Source of the DNA: JAAFHB01 sp963677935
GTDB lineage: Bacteria > Bacteroidota > Bacteroidia > Bacteroidales > Prolixibacteraceae
DNA length: 64,000 nucleotides
NCBI GenBank assembly: GCA_963677935.2
Contig: CAXXEH010000003.1
Coordinates: 1,116,001 to 1,180,000 of the forward strand
Direction: 5' to 3'
Under the pieces are notes generated by a model, which was given only the letters and a program-made list of their open reading frames with translations, did no database searches and was not told the origin of the DNA. Shown here in pieces: positions 44,942 to 53,438 of the stretch. Within the stretch, counting starts at the first letter, position 1. Each line of letters opens with the position of its first letter. The position numbers and the translations under genes are program-made.

Positions 44942-45130
44942 ATTTGCACTAGGTTTTCGGTCAATTGTTAAAAGGAATTGGACATTTGCAACAGGTTTTT
45001 GGTCAATTGTTAAAAGGAAATGGTCAATTGTTAAAAGGAAATGGTCAATTGCACTAAGTTTTTGGTCAATTGTTAACGAGAAATGGATATTTTCAGTTGG
45101 TTTTCAGTCAATTGTTAATAGGAAATGGGC
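44942..45130. repeat. 21-bp minisatellite, nine units
   Basis: Nine contiguous units, each exactly 21 bp, fall into two types: one starting ATTTGCA and ending TTTTCGGTC-like, and one AATTGTTAAAAGG...TGG(T/A)C. They mostly alternate, with the second type duplicated at units 4-5 (45005-45046, identical copies). The period equals two helical turns. The array fills the gap between the NRPS and its phosphopantetheinyl transferase. Confidence 0.88.
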
Positions 45131-45146
45131 ATTTACAACACGGGTC

Positions 45147-45165
45147 CCGCGGTTTCCAACCGCGG
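45147..45165. repeat. 8-bp stem hairpin (CCGCGGTT/AACCGCGG)
   Basis: CCGCGGTT and its complement AACCGCGG are separated by TCC. It is the third repeat element in the same gap, GC-rich in an otherwise AT-rich stretch, and followed by AAAAT. Confidence 0.75.
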
Positions 45166-45203
45166 AAAATAAAACCATAAATATCGTTTAAATTTTTTGG
45201 TCA

Positions 45204-46004
45204 TTGGTGAAAATCTTCACAGAAACGCTTGCAGATATTCGATTCCGGAATGTGGATTCATCGAATATGCCTGGTATGGATGAGCCGTTTATCTGCCTGA
45301 TCCATACCGATTCCTATTCGGTACCCGAAATTTCATCTTTTGAAAAATTACTATCGGTTCAGGAACAGGAAAAAGCTGCGAGATTCAGGTTTGTGCGTGA
45401 CCACAACAGTTACATCATCACCCATGGCATGCTTCGAAAAATTCTGGGAAATCACCTGGGTTCGGAACCGGCTGAAATTGAATTTATTTCGAATGATTTT
45501 GGGAAACCCTCCCTGGCTGGAAAATATAAGAAAATACACTTCAATCTTTCACACAGTTCTGAATGCTCAGTTCTTGCATTCTCACTAAAATCAGAAATTG
45601 GTGTTGATATTGAAAAAATTGATCCCGGATTTGATTTTGACCTGATCGCCAAAGCCCATTTTTCAGAAGCTGAAAATAGCTTCATTGATGCAGAGCGGGA
45701 TGAGTCCCGCAAACGGTTTTATACCGTTTGGACCAGGAAAGAGGCACTTCTAAAAGCGATAGGAACAGGCATCGGAGAGAACCTGAATGTCGAAGTATTC
45801 AGAAAAGTTAATCAGTACAAACCGGAAGTCCCTTTCCCAATTATTCAGGAAACTGACTATTATTTAAATACGTTTGAATATCAGGATAAGTATATGATTA
45901 CTACCGCGGGAAAGCACCCTGAATTATTTAATTCGTATAAATACAAGACCCGTTATAAAAATAGTAATCCAGTTCATCTTTTGAGAAGTATTTTACTCTT
46001 TTAA
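45204..46004 (+). CDS. Sfp-type 4'-phosphopantetheinyl transferase
   Basis: This 266-residue enzyme moves phosphopantetheine from CoA to carrier-protein serines and would activate S801 and S1862 of the NRPS. Motifs are GKPSL...HFNLSHS, the magnesium site GVDIEKID, and the FYTVWTRKEALLKAIGTG signature. The start is uncertain: TTG 45204, GTG 45207 and ATG 45267 are all possible. Its 3' end overlaps the convergent methyltransferase gene by 77 bp. The NRPS-PPTase pairing supports a functional peptide pathway. Confidence 0.92.
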   Translation: MVKIFTETLADIRFRNVDSSNMPGMDEPFICLIHTDSYSVPEISSFEKLLSVQEQEKAARFRFVRDHNSYIITHGMLRKILGNHLGSEPAEIEFISNDFGKPSLAGKYKKIHFNLSHSSECSVLAFSLKSEIGVDIEKIDPGFDFDLIAKAHFSEAENSFIDAERDESRKRFYTVWTRKEALLKAIGTGIGENLNVEVFRKVNQYKPEVPFPIIQETDYYLNTFEYQDKYMITTAGKHPELFNSYKYKTRYKNSNPVHLLRSILLF

Positions 46005-46626
46005 AGCCGTATTTTTCAATGACTTCTTTATAAACGGCATTCAAATACACAATCAGAATTTTCCTTGGTTTTGTTTCCAATGACGAGACAATATTTTGAA
46101 AAACCTTGTCCATAATAAAGGCATCAAAAGGATTGAAAAAATAAAAACAATCAGCCTCTGATGGAATGACATATTGGGAAGCATCGATATTTACAATTTC
46201 AAAGTTTACCTTTCCCCCTTTTTGAACGGAGAATTTCTGCAAATTATCTGTCGCCAATTGGGCTAAATTGGGAGAAAACTCAACTCCGATCATTTTTTTG
46301 AATCCAAATTCATAGGCATAAATAAGCACAGCACCTTTCCCGCATCCGAAATCTACAAACGTGCTCCTTTTAAATGGCCATTCTGTACCATCCAGAAGTT
46401 TGTTAAAAAAAATCTGGTTTGAAGCCTCATATTTTACAGCATGCTTCTTCAGTTCTTCAGAGCCATCCAAATCGGAAGGATCAATCAGACCCCAAAAATC
46501 GTATTTCCGAAATCGAAATCGATGAACAGATTTATTAAAAATCAACACGATGGTATTTAAAATCCCTCGCCCATTTAAACTTCGTTGTAATTTTCCACGA
46601 TATTTTTCATAAATATTCATACTCAA
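45928..46626 (-). CDS. Class I SAM-dependent methyltransferase
   Basis: This 232-residue protein has the Rossmann methyltransferase motif I (FVDFGCGKGAVLIYAYEFG, about residues 88-106), the acidic residue of motif II in MIGVEFSPNLAQLA, and motif IV region CFYFFNPFDAFIMD. The substrate is unknown. It is the only minus-strand gene inside the large plus-strand locus and its C-terminal 25 codons overlap the PPTase gene, so both 3' ends are coding on opposite strands. Confidence 0.83.
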   Translation of the reverse strand: MSMNIYEKYRGKLQRSLNGRGILNTIVLIFNKSVHRFRFRKYDFWGLIDPSDLDGSEELKKHAVKYEASNQIFFNKLLDGTEWPFKRSTFVDFGCGKGAVLIYAYEFGFKKMIGVEFSPNLAQLATDNLQKFSVQKGGKVNFEIVNIDASQYVIPSEADCFYFFNPFDAFIMDKVFQNIVSSLETKPRKILIVYLNAVYKEVIEKYGFKRVKYFSKDELDYYFYNGSCIYTN

Positions 46627-46754
46627 AGTCCTTTTGATGTCATTTAGTTCATTCTTCTCTCGTAAAACACGAATACCCTTAAATTGTTTATTTAGGTTAG
46701 TCTGATATACTTTAATTATCGATCAAATAATTACAATATAAAATCCGAATTGTT

Positions 46755-47945
46755 ATGACAGTTTTAAAAATTATCTTTTGGCTTTTGTTTTTTATCATTT
46801 TCTACGCCTATGTAGGGTATGGAATTATTCTTTATGCAATAATCTTATTGAAACGTCTAACAGGACTCTCGAAGAAAAAAATTACCGAAACCGGTTATGA
46901 ACCAGATGTGACCTTATTTATAGCGGCTTACAACGAGAAGGATTTCGTTGCAGAAAAGGTAAAGAATTCGCGCGAACTCGATTACCCTTCCGAAAAGCTT
47001 CATATGGTCTGGGTAACCGACGGTTCAGATGACGGAACTCCCGATTTGCTGAAAGAATTTGAAGGGGTTGAGGTTCATCATCTGCCTCAGCGTAGTGGAA
47101 AGATTGGCGCGATGAACCGTGGAATGAAACTGGTGAAAACGCCGATTGTTGTATTTTGTGATGCCAATACAATGCTGGGGAAAGAATCGATCCGTCGAAT
47201 TGTGAATCTGTTCAGCGATCCTAAAGTTGGTTGCGTTTCGGGTGAAAAACGGATTTTTGGCAAGGATAAAGAGAGCGCCGCCGGTGCAGGAGAAGGTCTT
47301 TACTGGAAGTATGAATCAGCATTGAAAAAATGGGATGCCGAACTCTATTCGGTGGTTGGCGCTGCAGGTGAATTATTTGCCATCAGAACCGAATTGTTCC
47401 AGGTGGTTGAAAAAGACACCCTCCTCGATGATTTTATTATCTCTTTAAGGGTTGCTCAAAAAGGTTATACAATTCAGTATGATCCTGAGGCTTATGCAAT
47501 TGAAAATGCTTCAGCTAACGTAAAGGAGGAACTCAAACGGAAAATCAGAATTTCAGCCGGAGGTATTCAATCAGTGATCAGACTTGGTTCCCTGCTGAAT
47601 ATATTTAAATATGGAATTTTATCGTTTCAGTATATTTCGCACCGCGTTTTACGCTGGACCCTTGCCCCCCTCTCCTTATTGTTTCTGATACCAGTTGGTA
47701 CACTATTGGCTGTCAACGAAGGGATAATGGATTTTGGATTTTACTGCATCTTATTCTGGCTTCAGGTGTTATTCTACGTTAGCGCTTTATTGGGCTGGTA
47801 TCTGGAAAACAGATCCATTAAAATAAAAGTTTTATTTGTTCCTTACTATTTTTTTATCATGAATTTGTCCGTTTTTCTTGGTCTGAAGCGGTATTTGAAA
47901 GGGTCGCAATCGGTAAACTGGGAGCGCGCCAAGCGGGGAAAATAA
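46755..47945 (+). CDS. Membrane glycosyltransferase family 2
   Basis: This 396-residue enzyme has N-terminal membrane helices (about 5-30), a GT-2 catalytic domain with VTLFIAAYNEKDF, WVTDGSDDGT, the FCDANTMLG metal site and a DDFIISLRVAQKGY region, and two or three C-terminal helices (about 310-375). The layout matches membrane glycan synthases, although the QxxRW-type motif is not clear. It is 16 bp before the beta-helix protein gene, so synthesis and the secreted modifying protein are probably cotranscribed. Confidence 0.87.
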   Translation: MTVLKIIFWLLFFIIFYAYVGYGIILYAIILLKRLTGLSKKKITETGYEPDVTLFIAAYNEKDFVAEKVKNSRELDYPSEKLHMVWVTDGSDDGTPDLLKEFEGVEVHHLPQRSGKIGAMNRGMKLVKTPIVVFCDANTMLGKESIRRIVNLFSDPKVGCVSGEKRIFGKDKESAAGAGEGLYWKYESALKKWDAELYSVVGAAGELFAIRTELFQVVEKDTLLDDFIISLRVAQKGYTIQYDPEAYAIENASANVKEELKRKIRISAGGIQSVIRLGSLLNIFKYGILSFQYISHRVLRWTLAPLSLLFLIPVGTLLAVNEGIMDFGFYCILFWLQVLFYVSALLGWYLENRSIKIKVLFVPYYFFIMNLSVFLGLKRYLKGSQSVNWERAKRGK

Positions 47946-47961
47946 ATTTAACCTATTTGTA

Positions 47962-49650
47962 ATGATAAAAATACTGGCATTATTTTGGTTATGCATCTTG
48001 CTCCCGATTGAATTCGTACTTGGTCAAAAGTCAAGTTACAGAATCGAAAAAGACAAAACGCTTATTGATGCCAGCGACCCTGTTTTTCAGGCAATTAAAC
48101 CTGGAGATACACTCTTGTTCGTTGCCGGTCCCCGCAACCATCTGCTGATCAGAAACTTCAGTGGATCAGCAGGAAAACCAATTGTACTGATTAATACTGA
48201 AGGGGCAGTAATCATTGATACCGATAATTATTACGGAATTGCCATTCAGAATTGCAGGTATCTAAAATTTACAGGAACAGGAGATCCAAATCAGACATAC
48301 GGATTTCAAATAAAACGGGTTTCCAATGGCGGTGGACTGGGTGTCGGAGATTTGAGTTCCGATTTTGAAATAGACCATATCTCTATAGAAAATACACTGA
48401 TAGGTGCAATTTATGCCAAAACGGATCCCGACTGCACCCTCGCCTCTGCCAGGGATACCTTTACTCAATATAATACCATAATTCATGATAACTATATTTC
48501 AAACAGCGGAAATGAAGGTCTGTACGTAGGAAGTTCTTTTTACAGAGGTCAAACAGTTAGGTGTAATGGAGAAAATCTGCTCCTGTTACCCTCTTTACTT
48601 GACGGAGTAAAGATTTATAATAACATCATTAAATATTCTGGTTGGGATGGAATTCAGGTCAGCTCAGCCTCTAAAAACTGTCAGATCTATAACAATACAA
48701 TTCTTTTTGACAGTCAGGCCGGGTATACAAATCAAATGTCAGGAATCTTAATCGGTGAAGGGACAAAATGTGATTGTTACAATAACTTTATAAGCAAAGG
48801 TAAAGGTGATGGGATAGAATGTCATGGCCTTGGCGGATGCCGGATTTTCAACAATATTATTCTCGATGTTGGACTTAATTTTGCACCGAACGACCCAACC
48901 CAAATGAAACACGGGATATACATAAGTGAGTTAGCCCTGTTGGAGGACTCTACCTTATCAATTCAACACAATGACATCATCAATCCCAAATCAGATGGCA
49001 TCCGCTTCTCTAGCACAAAGAGTAAAAACAATCTGGTTGCCTCGAATGTGATTATCAATCCGGGTAATTTCGATTATTACCAAAACGGGAATACCAGTTT
49101 TAAAGGGTCTGATTCCTATATCATGCTTCAAAATAGCGCAACTGAGGTCGTACTACAAAATAACTATGTGGCCCGGAATACCAATTCGGCTGGCTTTGCT
49201 TCACTTAACCCGCAACTGCCCAATGACTTTAAATTAGTGATAAGTTCTCCGCTGTTAAATAATGCAGAAATTGATAAAAAGATTACCATGGATTTTGATG
49301 GTAATCCACGACCTTTCGGTCCAAAATCTGATATCGGGGCGTTTGAACTTAACTACGATTTAACAACAGTTGCCGCAATTCAACCTAAAATTCCTGATGA
49401 CCAGATCAAACTCCTTCTAAATCCGACGAAGGAGTTTCTGTTATTCAGTTTACCTGTTAACTCAAATTCTGAAGTATATCTTAAAATTTATGATTTGGGC
49501 GGGAAAATGATTCTGCAAAACCACACATCAGAGTTTTCATCAGAAAATCGCAACTTTCAGGTAAATATTTCGAAAATCAGATCCGGAACTTACATCTATA
49601 CAATCAGGACCGGAGAATATGCAGGCTCAGGCAAATTTATCAAATGGTAG
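47962..49650 (+). CDS. Secreted right-handed beta-helix protein with T9SS sorting domain
   Basis: This 562-residue protein has a signal peptide (residues 4-21), a parallel beta-helix region (about 100-400) with repeated IYNNII/IYNNTI-type rungs, and a C-terminal type A sorting domain (about 485-562: LLLNPTKEF, KIYDLGGKMILQ, SGTYIYTI, GKFIKW). The sorting domain directs type IX secretion and surface anchoring. Beta-helix proteins of this kind include polysaccharide lyases, epimerases and hydrolases, so it may trim or bind the locus's polymer. No specific catalytic triad was recognised. Confidence 0.9.
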   Translation: MIKILALFWLCILLPIEFVLGQKSSYRIEKDKTLIDASDPVFQAIKPGDTLLFVAGPRNHLLIRNFSGSAGKPIVLINTEGAVIIDTDNYYGIAIQNCRYLKFTGTGDPNQTYGFQIKRVSNGGGLGVGDLSSDFEIDHISIENTLIGAIYAKTDPDCTLASARDTFTQYNTIIHDNYISNSGNEGLYVGSSFYRGQTVRCNGENLLLLPSLLDGVKIYNNIIKYSGWDGIQVSSASKNCQIYNNTILFDSQAGYTNQMSGILIGEGTKCDCYNNFISKGKGDGIECHGLGGCRIFNNIILDVGLNFAPNDPTQMKHGIYISELALLEDSTLSIQHNDIINPKSDGIRFSSTKSKNNLVASNVIINPGNFDYYQNGNTSFKGSDSYIMLQNSATEVVLQNNYVARNTNSAGFASLNPQLPNDFKLVISSPLLNNAEIDKKITMDFDGNPRPFGPKSDIGAFELNYDLTTVAAIQPKIPDDQIKLLLNPTKEFLLFSLPVNSNSEVYLKIYDLGGKMILQNHTSEFSSENRNFQVNISKIRSGTYIYTIRTGEYAGSGKFIKW

Positions 49651-49664
49651 TTTTATCTAAATAA

Positions 49665-49700
49665 TTGTCATTCTAAACAAAGTGTAGCGAAGAATCTCTT
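49665..49700. repeat. REP-like dispersed repeat module
   Basis: TTGTCATTCTAAACAAAGTG followed by TAGCGAAGAATCTC resembles the widely dispersed 'GTCATTCTGA...GCGAAGAATCT' intergenic module. It is a single half-element in a 207-bp gap, with no facing arm found. Confidence 0.55.
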
Positions 49701-49819
49701 AATCTGTATTACAACTTCACTCACCCGGACAATACAGGTTATTGTTTTACTAAAGCAAAAAATATCGAAACCTAAGATTATAATTGTTTTCTATTTTATA
49801 ATTACTAAAGAACATATGT

Positions 49820-49827
49820 TATATTTG
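49820..49827 (+). promoter_or_regulatory. -7 element for the ugd operon
   Basis: TATATTTG matches TAnnTTTG, 30 bp before the ugd ATG. The -33 box is not clear. It suggests the nucleotide-sugar genes have their own promoter. Confidence 0.5.
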
Positions 49828-49857
49828 TTTACATTTTAAAACTAATACCGCAATATT

Positions 49858-51183
49858 ATGAAAGTCGCAATCGTTGGAAGTGGCTACGTTGGCCTGGTTA
49901 CCGGAACTTGTTTTGCAGAAGTAGGTATTGAAGTGATGTGTGTCGATGTTGATACAAATAAAATCGAAAATCTAAAAAACGGAATCATTCCAATTTATGA
50001 ACCGGGACTCGAAGATATGGTTCACCGGAATATGAAAAAAGGGAGATTACAGTTTACAACCAATATTGCAGAAGCGCTCGAAGATTGCGAAGTGCTATTT
50101 ACGGCAGTGGGAACCCCACCTGACAAAGATGGTAGCGCTGATCTACAGTATGTTTTAAGTGTTGCCCGTGATTGTGGCAAACACATGAAAGATTATGTGT
50201 TGATTGTCACCAAGAGCACAGTTCCCGTTGGAACGGCACAAAAAGTGAGGGTAGCGCTCCAGGAAGAACTCGATAAAAGAGGAGTTAACATACCATTTGA
50301 TGTTGCCTCGAATCCTGAGTTTTTGAAAGAGGGGGCCGCTATTGATGATTTTCTTAAACCGGACCGTATTGTTGTTGGACTCGATTCCTCCAGAGCTGAA
50401 GAGTTGATGAAAAGCCTTTATAAACCGTTTACCCTAAACGGACATCCTATTATTTTCATGGATATTACATCCGCTGAAATGACCAAATATGCAGCAAATG
50501 CAATGCTTGCAACCAAGATTAGTTTTATGAATGACGTTGCCAATCTGTGTGAGATCGTAGGCGCCGATATCAATATGGTTCGGAAAGGGATTGGTTCCGA
50601 TTCGAGAATTGGAAATAAATTTATCTATCCCGGGATTGGGTATGGCGGATCATGTTTCCCAAAAGATGTGAAGGCATTGATTCATACAGCAGAAGATTTC
50701 AATTACGAACTGCGTGTTCTAAAGGCAGTTGAGGCAGTCAATCAGGATCAGAAATCTGTGCTCTATACCAAAATCATGAAGTATTTTAACGGAGAAATTC
50801 AGGGGAAAACGATTGCCATCTGGGGATTATCATTCAAACCACAGACCGACGACATGCGTGAAGCGCCATCTCTGGTTATCATTAAAAAATTACTCGAAGC
50901 CGGCGCCAAAGTTAAAGCTTATGATCCGGTAGCTATGAAGGAGGCAGCACATACACTTGGCGATACCATCACCTATTCTGAAGATCCATATGAAGCGCTT
51001 ATCGATGCAGACTGTATGCTTCTGGTGACCGAATGGGCCGAATTTAAGGTACCAAACTTCAACATCATGAAGAAATTGATGAACGAACCTGTTATCTTCG
51101 ATGGTAGAAATATTTATGAAATCGAAGAACTGAAACGTAAAGGATTTGAGTATTTCTGCATTGGAATTGATACAACAAAATAA
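49858..51183 (+). CDS. ugd: UDP-glucose 6-dehydrogenase
   Basis: This 441-residue enzyme oxidises UDP-glucose to UDP-glucuronate with NAD. It has the N-terminal Rossmann motif VAIVGSGYVGLVTGTCFAE, the TKSTVPVGTA and NPEFLKEGAAIDDFL segments, and the catalytic cysteine in GYGGSCFPKDVKAL (about residue 264). The C-terminal substrate domain (WGLSFKPQTDDMREAPS) is complete. It sits 2 bp before the UDP-glucuronate decarboxylase, giving a two-step UDP-xylose branch. Confidence 0.96.
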   Translation: MKVAIVGSGYVGLVTGTCFAEVGIEVMCVDVDTNKIENLKNGIIPIYEPGLEDMVHRNMKKGRLQFTTNIAEALEDCEVLFTAVGTPPDKDGSADLQYVLSVARDCGKHMKDYVLIVTKSTVPVGTAQKVRVALQEELDKRGVNIPFDVASNPEFLKEGAAIDDFLKPDRIVVGLDSSRAEELMKSLYKPFTLNGHPIIFMDITSAEMTKYAANAMLATKISFMNDVANLCEIVGADINMVRKGIGSDSRIGNKFIYPGIGYGGSCFPKDVKALIHTAEDFNYELRVLKAVEAVNQDQKSVLYTKIMKYFNGEIQGKTIAIWGLSFKPQTDDMREAPSLVIIKKLLEAGAKVKAYDPVAMKEAAHTLGDTITYSEDPYEALIDADCMLLVTEWAEFKVPNFNIMKKLMNEPVIFDGRNIYEIEELKRKGFEYFCIGIDTTK

Positions 51184-51185
51184 CG

Positions 51186-52124
51186 ATGATCAAGAAAAAA
51201 GTTTTAGTCACCGGCGGCGCCGGTTTTGTGGGATCACATCTTTGTGACCGGCTTCTACAAGAGGGTAATGAGGTAGTTTGCCTGGATAATTATTTCACAG
51301 GTCAGAAGCAGAATATTGTTCATTTGATGAATAACCCTTTTTTCGAACTGATCAGGCACGATGTTACCATGCCTTTCTTTATCGAAGTGGATGAAATATA
51401 CAATCTGGCCTGCCCCGCTTCTCCCGTCCATTATCAGTATAATGCCATTAAGACGATGAAAACTTCGGTAATGGGAGCGATCAATATGCTGGGACTTGCC
51501 AAACGGATAAAAGCCAAAATACTTCAGGCTTCGACAAGCGAGGTTTATGGTGATCCGCAAATTCACCCCCAAACCGAAAGTTATTGGGGGCATGTAAATC
51601 CAATAGGAGAACGGTCATGTTACGACGAAGGGAAACGATCGGCCGAAACGTTGTTTGTCAACTACCATAAACAGAATAATGTTAAGATCAAAATAATCAG
51701 GATTTTTAATACTTACGGACCACGCATGCATCCCCATGACGGAAGGGTTGTTTCCAATTTCATTGTTCAGGCATTGCAAGGTGAGGATATCACCATTTAT
51801 GGAGATGGTCAGCAAACCCGAAGTTTCCAGTACGTTGATGATCTTGTTGAAGGGATGATCAGGATGATGGCATCACGTGACGAATTTACAGGACCTGTAA
51901 ATATTGGAAATCCAAATGAATTCACAATTCTGCAGTTAGCCGAACGAGTCATCGAATTGACCAATTCAAAATCAAAGATCGTCAGAATGCCATTGCCACC
52001 TGATGATCCTACCCAACGTCAGCCCAATATCGATCTGGCTAAAAAAGAATTGGATTGGGCGCCAAAAATTCAGCTTAATGAAGGACTTATCAAAACGATT
52101 GACTATTTTGCGTCAATTATTTAA
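51186..52124 (+). CDS. UDP-glucuronate decarboxylase (UDP-xylose synthase-like SDR)
   Basis: This 312-residue extended short-chain dehydrogenase has the NAD motif TGGAGFVGSHLCDRLL, STSEVYGDP with the active-site Ser/Thr, and YDEGKRSAETL with the YxxxK catalytic pair. The GPRMHPHDGRVVSNF segment is typical of UDP-xylose synthases. It would convert UDP-glucuronate, made by the upstream gene, to UDP-xylose. Alternative products in the same family (such as UDP-4-keto-pentose) are less likely. Confidence 0.92.
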   Translation: MIKKKVLVTGGAGFVGSHLCDRLLQEGNEVVCLDNYFTGQKQNIVHLMNNPFFELIRHDVTMPFFIEVDEIYNLACPASPVHYQYNAIKTMKTSVMGAINMLGLAKRIKAKILQASTSEVYGDPQIHPQTESYWGHVNPIGERSCYDEGKRSAETLFVNYHKQNNVKIKIIRIFNTYGPRMHPHDGRVVSNFIVQALQGEDITIYGDGQQTRSFQYVDDLVEGMIRMMASRDEFTGPVNIGNPNEFTILQLAERVIELTNSKSKIVRMPLPPDDPTQRQPNIDLAKKELDWAPKIQLNEGLIKTIDYFASII

Positions 52125-52164
52125 GTTGTTCCACCGTTAAAATAATAGTATCCAAAACCGATAG

Positions 52165-53022
52165 ATGAGAATACTTATCACAGGTTCAAAAGGTCAATTG
52201 GGAAATGAAATCAGGGTTTTAGCCAAAGCTTACCCTGATTTTGATTTCATTTATACAGATGTTGAAGAGCTCAACATTACTGATCTTAATGATGTAAAAG
52301 TCTGTTTTGCAGAGAACAAACCCGATGTTATCATCAATTGTGCGGCTTATACGGCTGTGGACAAAGCTGAATCGGATGAATCGACAGCATTCCTTGTCAA
52401 TGCCAAAGCTGTTGAGAACCTTGCCCTAGCAGCAGCAGGAATTGGCGCTCTGATGGTGCACATTTCTACAGACTATGTATTTGACGGGAAGTCCTATACT
52501 CCTTTTAGCGAAAAGGATCCCACCAATCCGGGGTCTGCTTACGGACGTAGTAAACTGGCCGGAGAAGAGGCTGTAATGAAATATGCTACAAAAGGGATTA
52601 TATTACGGACTTCGTGGCTCTATTCCGCATTTGGAAATAACTTCGTAAAAACAATGATGAAATACGGAGCGGAGCGGGAGGAGCTTAATATTGTTTATGA
52701 TCAGGTTGGTACCCCGACTTATGCCAGAGATCTTGCCAAAGCAATTCTGGATATTATTCCTGTGGCAATCCTCAGTTCAGGTACTGAGCTGTTTCATTAT
52801 TCGAATGAAGGGGTTGCCAGCTGGTATGATTTTGCCACAATTGTTATCGCCTTATCGGGAATTAATTGTAAAGTAAAACCTATTCTGACAAAAGATTACC
52901 CCTTACCGGCGCCAAGACCTAATTTCAGTGTTCTAAATAAAACAAAGATAAAAGAGACTTTCAAAATCACAATCCCTTATTGGATCGACAGTGTTAAGGA
53001 TTGCATTGAAAGACTCAAATAA
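52165..53022 (+). CDS. rfbD: dTDP-4-dehydrorhamnose reductase
   Basis: RfbD performs the last step of dTDP-L-rhamnose synthesis. The 285-residue protein has the NADPH motif ITGSKGQLGNEIR, the NCAAYTAVDKAESD segment, STDYVFDG and the catalytic YGRSKLAGE. The C-terminal PAPRPNFSVLNKTKI stretch is typical. The usual partners rfbA, rfbB and rfbC are not in this window, so they must be encoded elsewhere. It is 23 bp before the Hpt gene. Confidence 0.93.
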   Translation: MRILITGSKGQLGNEIRVLAKAYPDFDFIYTDVEELNITDLNDVKVCFAENKPDVIINCAAYTAVDKAESDESTAFLVNAKAVENLALAAAGIGALMVHISTDYVFDGKSYTPFSEKDPTNPGSAYGRSKLAGEEAVMKYATKGIILRTSWLYSAFGNNFVKTMMKYGAEREELNIVYDQVGTPTYARDLAKAILDIIPVAILSSGTELFHYSNEGVASWYDFATIVIALSGINCKVKPILTKDYPLPAPRPNFSVLNKTKIKETFKITIPYWIDSVKDCIERLK

Positions 53023-53045
53023 CAGACTAAATAAATTCTATAAAA

Positions 53046-53384
53046 ATGGCAGTAATTGATTGGGTTCAATTCAACGAAAATTTTCAGTATTACGACAAAG
53101 AAATTATTAATGAAATCATTAATATCTTTTTTGATGAATATGATAACAGGATGTCCGACCTGGAAAAAAATATCAAAGAAAGAGATTTTACCTCCCTGGC
53201 CTTTAATGCACATAGTCTTAAAAGTGTGATTGCCAATTATATGGCGCCAAAGGCCCTTGAACTAACCCGTAAGTTGGAAGAGATGGGTAAAAACAAAACT
53301 GAAGAGGGAATTTATGAACTCTTTAATGATTTAAAAAATACCACATTGGAATTGGTTAAGGAATTAAAAGAATACCTTAACTAA
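53046..53384 (+). CDS. Histidine phosphotransfer (Hpt) domain protein
   Basis: This 112-residue all-helical protein is an isolated Hpt module. The phospho-accepting H56 lies in FNAHSLKSVIANY, followed by a helix (MAPKALELTRKLEEMG) that completes the four-helix bundle. Hpt proteins shuttle phosphate between the receivers of hybrid kinases and final receivers. Its place at the end of a locus with two hybrid kinases and a free receiver suggests it closes their relay. The pairing is inferred from proximity. Confidence 0.9.
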   Translation: MAVIDWVQFNENFQYYDKEIINEIINIFFDEYDNRMSDLEKNIKERDFTSLAFNAHSLKSVIANYMAPKALELTRKLEEMGKNKTEEGIYELFNDLKNTTLELVKELKEYLN

Positions 53385-53438
53385 ATTCTTAAATAACACA
53401 AATTTAAGATATTGAGTATTCATTGAAATTACCTTACA

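Noticed and set aside
44942..45130. Heptad-repeat peptide on the minus strand of the minisatellite
   Set aside because: The 21-bp units do read as seven-residue repeats, but unit 8 brings an in-frame TGA and there is no start with context.
44942..45139. CRISPR-like array
   Set aside because: The 21-bp units are contiguous with no unique spacers and no cas genes nearby; it is a minisatellite.
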